Below are positions 1 through 5,606 of a stretch of 12,452 bases of DNA, one piece after another. Each line of letters opens with the position of its first letter. The stretch's first letter is position 1. The notes beneath the pieces were generated by a model. The model did no database searches, was not told the DNA's origin, and saw only the letters and a program-made list of their open reading frames with translations. The stretch covers positions 1-12,452 of the forward strand of contig CALCSA010000229.1 of the NCBI GenBank assembly GCA_937894185.1, in the 5' to 3' direction. The translations under genes and the position numbers were made by a program. The DNA comes from an uncultured Clostridia bacterium. Lineage in GTDB: Bacteria > Bacillota > Clostridia > Oscillospirales > Ruminococcaceae.

Positions 1-113
1 TGCTGGGGATCACCACCCACCGCAACCGGAAGCTCCCGCAGCTCCGGGCGGTACATACACTCCACGCTGGCGTAAAAATTATTCATGTCAACGTGTAGAA
101 TCCACCAATCCAA
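1..113 (-). CDS. Y-family DNA polymerase (DinB/UmuC type), N-terminal part
   Basis: This is the first 37 codons of a Y-family translesion DNA polymerase; the rest lies beyond the left edge. The translation begins MDWWILHVDMNNFYASVE. It carries the hallmark first motif of the family: metal-binding Asp9, then NNFYASVE, where Tyr14 sits at the steric-gate position (Phe13 in E. coli Pol IV). It continues with a PVAVGGDP-like segment typical of the palm/fingers start. I chose the TTG at 113 because a GGAGG site at 122-126 lies eight bases upstream and the family consensus starts only about seven residues before the catalytic Asp; the ATG at 86 would remove the catalytic Asp. Such enzymes copy past damaged bases and are often SOS-induced, which fits the LexA-like box upstream. 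It may be element cargo or flanking chromosome. The family call is firm; the DinB versus UmuC subtype is not. Confidence 0.85.
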   Translation of the reverse strand, partial: MDWWILHVDMNNFYASVECMYRPELRELPVAVGGDPQ

Positions 114-132
114 AATCTCCGCCTCCAAATGA

Positions 133-144
133 GAACATATATTC
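133..144 (-). promoter_or_regulatory. Candidate SOS (LexA/DinR) box of the polymerase gene
   Basis: The minus strand reads GAATATATGTTC. The Gram-positive LexA operator is approximately GAAC-RNRY-GTTC, so only one base of the two half-sites differs (GAAT for GAAC), and the centre ATAT fits RNRY. The box lies 20-31 bases upstream of the TTG start and just downstream of the candidate -10 element, where a repressor would block initiation. Its position before a translesion polymerase makes chance less likely. Binding is inferred. Confidence 0.5.
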
Positions 145-151
145 TATAATT

Positions 152-180
152 AGCATACAGGAGATTGATAAAAAACGCAA
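152..180 (-). promoter_or_regulatory. Candidate sigma-70-type promoter of the polymerase gene
   Basis: On the minus strand a TTGCGT (-35) at 180-175 is followed after exactly 17 bases by TATGCT (-10) at 157-152. This agrees four of six and four of six with the consensus. The start point would fall around 145, at the edge of the SOS-like box. The spacing and operator position support it; the hexamers are only moderate. Confidence 0.4.
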
Positions 181-197
181 GAGGCAATCTTTGTCAC

Positions 198-217
198 AAA
201 AAGGGGGCTGTCCCCCT
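198..217 (-). terminator. Rho-independent terminator between the winged-helix gene and the polymerase gene
   Basis: On the minus strand a six-pair, almost all G-C stem (AGGGGG / CCCCCT) with an ACAG loop is followed by a short T run (TTTTTG, counting the T that closes the stem). It lies downstream of the winged-helix gene and just before the promoter of the polymerase gene, so it probably ends the long conjugation transcript. The short U-tract keeps confidence moderate. Confidence 0.5.
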
Positions 218-527
218 CTGGAGGGCATTGAAAAGATTGAAAACAAGTTTCCAACTTTCCAACACCCTCCATTCACCCCCGCACCCGCAGGGGCCTTTTG
301 GCTTTGCTCTGCTTGCTGGAAGCAATTAATTTACCGGATGCACACCCTTGGCCATGCAATAAAAAAAGAAAAGCGTCCATGAACCAAACCGTCCATGACC
401 GCAACAGAAAAAGCCCTATTCTCTCTTAGGCTTAGATATACGTAGAGTATAAGCTATCTATTCTTTCTTTTACTGCTACCGTAGCCTAAGTGGGTCTAAT
501 ACACTGGTGCCCAATTATTTACCCACC
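218..527. other. Non-coding gap with short direct and inverted repeats
   Basis: I find no convincing gene here; short open frames lack ribosome binding sites and recognisable content. Three things can be seen. First, CGTCCATGA occurs twice as a direct repeat at 374-382 and 390-398, a 16-bp period. Second, CTTAGGCT at 425-432 is mirrored by AGCCTAAG at 483-490, a perfect 8-bp inverted repeat around an AT-rich 50-base centre. Third, within that centre TATAC and GTATA flank GTAGA (about 437-451), a small hairpin. A C/G-rich patch lies at about 276-295. The stretch follows a possible replication-initiator gene, so it could hold a binding site or origin, but nothing seen proves this. Confidence 0.35.
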
Positions 528-1247
528 TCAAATCCGTAAAAAAATATGCTTGCCCGGCTTGGCTCTGAGGAGGCCGGGGAGTAAATCTGCCGGTGTCTGG
601 ATTGGTATGGCCAACCACAGGCACAGGAAATAGAAGGTAGTCCACAGCACATCGGCTATGGACTGCCTTTTGTGTTTCCGGTAGACCTTCAGGAGCGCCT
701 CCCGCACGGCCACGGCGATCACATCAAAATGATTGTGGCCATATGCTCCACACTGTTTCACATACTGTGCCTTGCTGATCAACAGCATAGTGGCCAGCGT
801 CTTAACGGCCTGCCGCACTCTGGGTTTGGAGATACCGCATCCCTGCGATATTTGACTGGTGGACGGCCAACCATGCTCCTTGGCGTTAACACAGCGCAGG
901 ATGAAAAGATACACCGCAAAGTCGCTCTTATTCAGCTGGAGTCGGAAAATACCCCGTGGGAGTTTAAACCATCCACCGGGCAAATGGGCCACATGGTACC
1001 GGCTGGACACCTGACGGCCACGGTAATAGCGCACCTGTTGTTCCACCAGTCCCTTTTCAGCAAGGCCCTTGAAAGCGGCCAAGACCGTATTGCGGGAGAC
1101 GCCCAGAGCATTGGCGACCGTTTCATGACGGATGGTAAGGGCAGACAGATGATTCTTTTTGCTTGTGAGATAACAAAAGACCAGCAGTTCACTGGCTTTC
1201 AATTCGCAGTCAAAAATGCGGTTGGGAATTCTCACAAAGCCCTTCAT
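528..1247 (-). CDS. Tandem winged-helix DNA-binding protein, possible replication initiator
   Basis: A 239-residue protein built from two related winged-helix units. Residues 4-73 and 93-163 align with each other: both begin with F-[VK]-[IL]-P-x-x-I-F, continue with a hydrophobic helix, and then show a helix-turn-helix (about 37-68 and 118-147, the first containing ALGVSRNTVLAAFKGLAEKG). Two successive winged helices are the architecture of many plasmid replication initiators (RepA_N / Rep_3-like), but helix_turn_helix_36-type regulators look similar, so initiator is only a possibility. The C-terminus (about 199-218) is hydrophobic and aromatic and could be a membrane-associated or buried helix. 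The ATG at 1247 has a perfect AGGAGG seven bases upstream (1255-1260). It is the last gene of the conjugation run, 70 bases after the coupling-protein gene, with a hairpin in that gap. DNA binding is a confident call; the exact role is open. Confidence 0.7.
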   Translation of the reverse strand: MKGFVRIPNRIFDCELKASELLVFCYLTSKKNHLSALTIRHETVANALGVSRNTVLAAFKGLAEKGLVEQQVRYYRGRQVSSRYHVAHLPGGWFKLPRGIFRLQLNKSDFAVYLFILRCVNAKEHGWPSTSQISQGCGISKPRVRQAVKTLATMLLISKAQYVKQCGAYGHNHFDVIAVAVREALLKVYRKHKRQSIADVLWTTFYFLCLWLAIPIQTPADLLPGLLRAKPGKHIFLRI

Positions 1248-1280
1248 CCGTCTGCCTCCTCTCTCATTTTTTGTATTAAG

Positions 1281-1307
1281 AGGGTTGACAAAAATTTTGC
1301 CAACCCT
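1281..1307 (-). promoter_or_regulatory. Intercistronic hairpin before the winged-helix gene
   Basis: AGGGTTG at 1281-1287 pairs perfectly with CAACCCT at 1301-1307. After one mismatch, CAAA/TTTG extends the stem around a three-base loop. No T run follows on the minus strand, so it does not look like a classical terminator. It lies between the stop of the coupling-protein gene and the AGGAGG of the winged-helix gene. It could be an operator for that DNA-binding protein, an RNA-stabilising hairpin or a processing site. Confidence 0.4.
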
Positions 1308-1317
1308 TCAGCGCCGG

Positions 1318-3144
1318 TTAATCAAACATTCCTGTGGTCACGGCGTAAGCCGCATACTCGGTCTGGTGGCGGATTTTATCGCCGGTCAGGTACTCTATAG
1401 CGGTGACCGGATTCATCCCCCGTGAGGACTCATAGGGCTTAAATTCCGGCAGATACGAAAAGTAGATGGGCAGCTTGGTGCGGATGGGGTGAACCCCCGC
1501 CTTCATCACTACAAAATTACCACGGGGCATGTGGATGATTTCATCGGCAGAGAGCAGCGGCTTGCGCACCATGTTCACAGTGGTGGAGCTGCCGCCCCGG
1601 TCGTTTCGACTGATGCTCCCGCTCTGCACCGTCTGACTGCCCAGCGATTTACTCAGCTCCTCCGCTGTAGCAGTGGCAGCGGGGGAGACAAAGGTAAACA
1701 GGATGATCTGGCAACTATCCTTGATGATTTGAGCCTTTACCCGGCCATACCGGTGTTCCATTTGACTGAAGCTTTGCAGGGCAACAAGAGAACGGATTCC
1801 ACGGCTCCGGCCAGCGGTGAAAAGGGAATCCACGTCTTTAACCGCAGGCATATTTCCCCACTCATCCCAAAAGTTAAAGGCCGGGCGGGGCAAGATACCG
1901 CCATGATCTTCCGCATATTCGATTAGTTCATTGAGAAGGTTGCGGATGAACAGGCTGGCAAAAAAGTGCCGGGTGGTGTTTTCATCGGGGCAGATCAGAA
2001 AGATAGCCGTGGGCTTTTCGATAAACTCCACAGCGTCAAACTCCAGAGAGTGACCACAGACCAGCTGCTCCAGCTCGGCATCGATGAAGGATACCAGCTT
2101 CCCCAGCGCCGAGGAAAAAATATTCATAGAGGTACGCACATCCGCTTTCATGGATGCTCCCACAAAGTTGACAATCCGGTCGTTGTCCACATGCTTGAGC
2201 AGTTCCTCCAGTTTATTTTTCTGTAGTCCCTCGGTGCTGTCCTCGTTCAGGCCGTTCAGTTCGATAATCAGCTTAAACACGGATATAATATGCCGCTCGT
2301 TTTCGGCCCCATATTCCGATACCAGAAGAATCAAGCCGGTAATCAGGCCCTTGGAGGTTTCGGTAAAATACTGGGAGGTTTCGTCCCGCATGGCTGTGTC
2401 CAGATTGTCCACGATGGAACCGGCAGCTATCTTGGCATGGCGTTCCGCCGCTGCATAATGGAGCAATTTTTCCTGCTCTGTTTCAGCAGCTTTGTAGGCA
2501 TCAATGGCCACGTTCACCGAGTGAATCAGGTTAAACCAGTAGCTGCGCAGTGGGTTGCGGAAATCCAGAAACAAAATGCGGTATCCCGCATCTGTGAGGG
2601 TATAGCCACAGCTGCGAAGAAGCTCCCCCTTGCTGTCGGTTAAGATCAGGCTGGCCCCTTTGCCAGCTGAATTCTGATTGACCCGGCTATTGTATTCCAC
2701 AGTGGGGATGTATACGTTCTTGGTTTTCCCGGCTCCGGGGGGAGCCACCATGAGGGCGGTGCTGTCACTGGTATCCACCAGCCAGCAACCGTTTTCGATT
2801 CCTACCACTAAACCCGGCTTTATCTCCTTGCCCATGGGCACCAGCTCATAGGTTTTTTTCTTTTCGCTGTCAGTGGCCCACCGGGCCTTGCCGTACTGCC
2901 CATCTCCTACACTTCGGGCGGTAATATCCAATGAATTCCCGGCATAGACCAGCAGAAAGGAAAGCCCCGCCGCTACAATACCCTTCACCGGGAACAGGAA
3001 GGGCAAGCAGGAGAATAGTGTCATTAGCGAAGGCTCCGCAATTAGATCTGACAGCCCAAAAAGGGCTGTCAGCAGGAGATAGAGCACGATAAAAAAGAAG
3101 AAAAAGAGAATCAGGCGGGTACGTTTGCCAAAATCCCGGAACAT
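1318..3144 (-). CDS. VirD4/TraG-family type IV coupling protein
   Basis: A 608-residue membrane ATPase that recruits the relaxase-DNA complex to the secretion channel. Residues 10-35 and about 42-68 are hydrophobic and form the N-terminal membrane anchor. The nucleotide-binding domain follows: Walker A at 134-141 (APPGAGKT, Lys140, Thr141) and Walker B around 424-431 (NFWDEWGN, with Asp427-Glu428). The TraG-type segment TAGRSRGIRSLVALQSFSQ lies just after 440. Length and order fit the VirD4/TraG/TcpA family. The ATG at 3144 is preceded by a GGGGGAT-type site. It is 62 bases downstream of the ardC-like gene and 70 bases upstream of the winged-helix gene. It is thus separated from the channel genes (prgI, virB4) by the mobilisation and leading-region genes. 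Family certainty is high; naming to a single symbol is not justified. Confidence 0.93.
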   Translation of the reverse strand: MFRDFGKRTRLILFFFFFIVLYLLLTALFGLSDLIAEPSLMTLFSCLPFLFPVKGIVAAGLSFLLVYAGNSLDITARSVGDGQYGKARWATDSEKKKTYELVPMGKEIKPGLVVGIENGCWLVDTSDSTALMVAPPGAGKTKNVYIPTVEYNSRVNQNSAGKGASLILTDSKGELLRSCGYTLTDAGYRILFLDFRNPLRSYWFNLIHSVNVAIDAYKAAETEQEKLLHYAAAERHAKIAAGSIVDNLDTAMRDETSQYFTETSKGLITGLILLVSEYGAENERHIISVFKLIIELNGLNEDSTEGLQKNKLEELLKHVDNDRIVNFVGASMKADVRTSMNIFSSALGKLVSFIDAELEQLVCGHSLEFDAVEFIEKPTAIFLICPDENTTRHFFASLFIRNLLNELIEYAEDHGGILPRPAFNFWDEWGNMPAVKDVDSLFTAGRSRGIRSLVALQSFSQMEHRYGRVKAQIIKDSCQIILFTFVSPAATATAEELSKSLGSQTVQSGSISRNDRGGSSTTVNMVRKPLLSADEIIHMPRGNFVVMKAGVHPIRTKLPIYFSYLPEFKPYESSRGMNPVTAIEYLTGDKIRHQTEYAAYAVTTGMFD

Positions 3145-3206
3145 AGGTTATCCCCCTTTTTTGTTTTTCCATTTAGGTGTCTGTGTTTGTGTCTGTTGCA
3201 TCCCTC

Positions 3207-4172
3207 CTATCGCAAATCCTTGATAAAATTTTCGGTGATCCTCCGCTGGCTTTCCATGGCCCGCTTGTGGCTGATGGTTTCCTCCGGGGAGAGGGCGGTC
3301 AGCTCCCGTTCAAAGCCTTCCACCACAAAGTTATAGGCTCGTTGCATCCGGGCAAAGCTTTTATCCATGTCGTAATGCTCCCGATCAATTTTGCGGTAGT
3401 AATTGCTGGCATACCGCTTGTTTTGATCGCTCACCGGCAGGCCCATCCGGGTAAGCAGCATAATGGCCAGCCCTTCAGCCTCAAACTCCACCACCTCTTT
3501 CGGCTGGGTGCTGGTTTTGTGCATTAGGCCATGGGCCAGTTCATGACAGAGCACCGAAAGCTGGCGGGTATCGTTCAGCTTATCCGACAGGACAATTGCA
3601 TCGGTAGCCGGTTGATAGAAGCCGCCTAAGCCTATGGAATGGACGTTGTTTACGTTGACTTCAAAGCCCGACTTCTCGGCAAATTGCCGCAGCAGTTCAT
3701 ACAGGTTTTTATGCTCCACGTCCGGGTAGCCCATGGAGTAGATCTGGGGGTAATCCTCCGGTGGACAGGTGGTCTGGGAAATATCAAAGACACTGCCCAG
3801 CCGGAAGATCAGCTTTTCCTTGACCGGAATTTCTTCTCGGGCGATCTTCTGTTTTTCCTCCAGCGTTGCCTTGCTGATGCTGACATGGGGTTCCTCCTTG
3901 GAACGGAAGAAACTTTTCTGAATCACCGGCGTCCAAATGTAAATGCCCTTTTCTCCTCGCAGGACATTGTAGCCTTTTTTGCGCCAACCTAAAAAGCTGT
4001 CTACAAAGGTGGCGTAGGGGTTCTGGCTCTTGATGGCCATGGTATTTCTCAGGCTGTACCGGTAAAACTGCGCCTTAAATTGCAGCAACTCTGCAATGAG
4101 ATCCGGATTGGTCTGGTAGGTCTGGACAAGTCCTTCCACCTGATCCCGAAGTTCTTCAAAGGTGATGCTCAT
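3207..4172 (-). CDS. ArdC-like antirestriction protein: ssDNA-binding domain plus zinc metallopeptidase
   Basis: A 321-residue two-domain protein. Residues about 5-95 resemble the ArdC N-terminal ssDNA-binding domain; the tell-tale stretch is SQNPYAT...WRKKGYNVLRGEKGIYIWTP (48-82). Residues about 150-290 form an ImmA/IrrE-like metallopeptidase with the zinc motif HELAH (His210, Glu211, His214) and a downstream acidic EFEAEGLA segment (229-236) supplying the likely third ligand. ArdC proteins of conjugative plasmids bind single-stranded DNA and protect incoming DNA from restriction. Start: ATG at 4172 with AGGAGG seven bases upstream. The gene follows a strong terminator-like hairpin (4198-4226) with no room for a separate promoter, so expression probably depends on readthrough. 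With the predicted oriT at about 7749 it lies 3.5-4.5 kb into the leading region, where antirestriction genes are expected. Fold assignment is strong; the antirestriction role is inferred from family. Confidence 0.85.
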   Translation of the reverse strand: MSITFEELRDQVEGLVQTYQTNPDLIAELLQFKAQFYRYSLRNTMAIKSQNPYATFVDSFLGWRKKGYNVLRGEKGIYIWTPVIQKSFFRSKEEPHVSISKATLEEKQKIAREEIPVKEKLIFRLGSVFDISQTTCPPEDYPQIYSMGYPDVEHKNLYELLRQFAEKSGFEVNVNNVHSIGLGGFYQPATDAIVLSDKLNDTRQLSVLCHELAHGLMHKTSTQPKEVVEFEAEGLAIMLLTRMGLPVSDQNKRYASNYYRKIDREHYDMDKSFARMQRAYNFVVEGFERELTALSPEETISHKRAMESQRRITENFIKDLR

Positions 4173-4197
4173 GATCTTTCCTCCTATACGATGAAAT

Positions 4198-4226
4198 AAA
4201 AAAAGAAGCGTCCACAGCGCTTCTTT
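4198..4226 (-). terminator. Terminator-like hairpin directly before the ardC-like gene
   Basis: On the minus strand a perfect nine-pair stem (AAAGAAGCG / CGCTTCTTT) with a seven-base loop runs into a seven-base T tract (4204-4198). This is a textbook rho-independent terminator. It stands between the stop of the preceding gene (4245) and the ribosome binding site of the ardC-like gene, so it should lower expression of ardC, the coupling protein and the winged-helix gene unless antitermination occurs. Confidence 0.8.
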
Positions 4227-4244
4227 CGATTGATATATTCTTTA

Positions 4245-4727
4245 TTACAGAACAATGCGGCCATCTTTGTTGAGCTGAAGGTATCTGGCATCGGCAAAAC
4301 CGGTGGGCCTGAGGCTGGCCAGCCCGGAAATGGTATGAGGGGAGATGAATTGCAGGTGCTGCTCCGGCAAAATAAAGTAGGTGTCCAGCTCGGTGTAGTA
4401 CAGGGTGAAATAATCCTCCTCCACACTGACGGCCACCAGCTCCATGGGGGCCAATGCGCTCGACACCTCCTGCAACCGGCCCACCATCTCGTGGTATTTA
4501 TCCGGCATTTGGTCCCACTCTTTCAAAAACTCAAATTCTACCGCTTCCCCATACTGGAAGCGCTCCTTGTCTTGTGTCTCCAAGGTAAAGAAGTGGTTGC
4601 CAAGGCTGGTCTGGCAGATGACAGCCCCGGGGACATACCAGCTCATCCAGCTTTCCGGCTGTTCCAAGCTCTGCTTTTCAAAGTCAAACGGGGTCAGATC
4701 GTTCACTTGGGTTTGCATACTGTTCAT
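4245..4727 (-). CDS. Acidic conserved-looking protein of unknown function, 160 aa
   Basis: I do not recognise a family. The ATG at 4727 (MNSMQTQ) is chosen because AAGGAG lies eight bases upstream. The open frame extends to 4802, but that extension overlaps the preceding gene and a terminator-like hairpin. The protein is clearly acidic, with about 25 Asp/Glu against 10 Lys/Arg. It has no signal peptide, no membrane segment and no obvious catalytic motif. Aromatic and acidic residues alternate in the middle (for example EEDYFTLYYTELDTYFIL, 103-120), which suggests a beta-rich fold. It sits between the coiled-coil gene and the ardC-like gene in the predicted leading region and is flanked by hairpins on both sides. 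An acidic DNA-mimic or anti-defence role is possible but purely speculative. Confidence 0.7.
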   Translation of the reverse strand: MNSMQTQVNDLTPFDFEKQSLEQPESWMSWYVPGAVICQTSLGNHFFTLETQDKERFQYGEAVEFEFLKEWDQMPDKYHEMVGRLQEVSSALAPMELVAVSVEEDYFTLYYTELDTYFILPEQHLQFISPHTISGLASLRPTGFADARYLQLNKDGRIVL

Positions 4728-4743
4728 AGTAAAGTCTCCTTCT

Positions 4744-4779
4744 AAAAATAATAAGCGGCGCAAGCCGGAGCTGCACCGC
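4744..4779 (-). terminator. Terminator-like hairpin after the coiled-coil gene
   Basis: On the minus strand GCGGTGC (4779-4773) pairs with GCGCCGC (4761-4755), including one G-T pair, and AGC/GCT extends the stem. It is followed by TTATTATTTTT. It lies between the stop of the coiled-coil gene (4792) and the ribosome binding site of the 160-aa gene. The interrupted T tract suggests partial termination, so an attenuator or an RNA-stabilising hairpin is equally possible. Confidence 0.6.
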
Positions 4780-4791
4780 AAAAAAATAATA

Positions 4792-5532
4792 TTAACGATC
4801 AAAGCCGAAGGCAGGGCCGGGAGAGGGGGGCCTGCTTCCCCTAGGAGGATCGGAAGCCTGTTCCACCTGATATTCCAGCTGTTGATTCTTTTTCATAAGG
4901 GCTTTGCAAGCTTCTGACAGGTCATGATTCTGATCCCATAGTTCCCCGTACTCCTGCACAAGGGAACGGTGCTCCTCCGTCAACTGCTCATTGCTAATGC
5001 GAAGCGCTTCTATTTGATCTTTCAACTCCTTATTTTCCTGACTCAGCCGCAGCATTTCCCCATGCAGGGCACGAATAGCGTCTACACTGTCAGAGGCAAG
5101 AGTGCTGATATCCTTTTGCCGGTCCGATAGAGATTCGTAACGTCTGGCCTGATTTTCTTTTTCAGCTACTGCAATCAAAAGAATATCCTGTGCTTTCTGC
5201 TCTGTATTTTTCGCAACGGCCTGCAGGCTTTGAATATGGTGTGACGATTTCAGCTGGTCTCGGCTTAAAGAATCCAACTTGACGCCCAAATCCTTATGTA
5301 CGCTAAACAGCTTCTCATGTTCGCCGGATAGACGGTCATGCTCACTGGATAAGAGATCGTGACCATCGGTCAGACTATCGTGTTCACCGGACAAACCGTT
5401 CTTTACATCCAGAAGCTTTTCTTTCAGGCGTTCCGTATGATCCAGAATCTTCTGTGTTTTGCCAAGATACGCAAAGTAGGATCCGAGAAGAGCCGTAAGC
5501 CCTGCAATAATGGCTGCAACAATTGTTTCCAT
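4792..5532 (-). CDS. Membrane-anchored coiled-coil protein with heptad repeats, function unknown
   Basis: A 246-residue protein starting at the ATG at 5532 (METIVAAII), with a GAGGTG site about six bases upstream. An upstream in-frame GTG at 5574 lacks properly spaced ribosome binding sequence. Residues 3-23 are one hydrophobic segment ending in a basic stretch, so it is probably a single-pass membrane anchor. Residues 47-88 form back-to-back seven-residue repeats with consensus L-S-x-E-H-D-x. The first five (47-81) keep His at position five. Residues about 89-225 are long, charged and rich in Leu, Glu and Gln, as in an extended coiled coil. The tail (227-246) is rich in Pro, Gly and Ser and ends AFGFDR. 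It lies between the relaxase and the leading-region genes, 74 bases after the relaxase stop. I cannot assign a function. Scaffolding of the relaxosome or mating pair, entry exclusion, or a defence or anti-defence role would all be guesses. Confidence 0.75.
   Translation of the reverse strand: METIVAAIIAGLTALLGSYFAYLGKTQKILDHTERLKEKLLDVKNGLSGEHDSLTDGHDLLSSEHDRLSGEHEKLFSVHKDLGVKLDSLSRDQLKSSHHIQSLQAVAKNTEQKAQDILLIAVAEKENQARRYESLSDRQKDISTLASDSVDAIRALHGEMLRLSQENKELKDQIEALRISNEQLTEEHRSLVQEYGELWDQNHDLSEACKALMKKNQQLEYQVEQASDPPRGSRPPSPGPAFGFDR
5290..5394 (-). repeat. Five 21-bp (seven-codon) tandem repeats within the coiled-coil gene
   Basis: Residues 47-81 of the coiled-coil protein read LSGEHDS, LTDGHDL, LSSEHDR, LSGEHEK, LFSVHKD. 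Each unit starts with Leu and has His at position five. The DNA units are diverged rather than identical, so protein-level selection is likelier than very recent expansion. Two weaker units (LGVKLDS, LSRDQLK) continue to about 5251. Confidence 0.75.
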
Positions 5533-5606
5533 CCACCACACCTCTGAATATAAAAATTCATACAAAGCTTTCACTCCATTCTACATAAAATAGGAAACTT
5601 CGTCAA

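Noticed and set aside
218..527. Element end or attachment site in the left gap
   Set aside because: No integrase, tRNA end or matching direct repeat at the other side is visible; the short repeats alone do not show an att site.
672..1400. Long plus-strand open frame (242 codons) opposite the winged-helix gene
   Set aside because: It has no ribosome binding site and no recognisable domain, and it runs through two real minus-strand genes; it is a shadow frame.
3148..3201. 17-codon frame (MQQTQTQTPKWKNKKGG) between the ardC-like and coupling-protein genes
   Set aside because: The AGGAGG is only one base from the ATG, too close for efficient initiation. It could be a coupling leader peptide, but nothing supports that.
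4728..4802. N-terminal extension of the 160-aa gene
   Set aside because: It would cover a terminator-like hairpin and overlap the previous gene; the ATG at 4727 has AAGGAG eight bases upstream.
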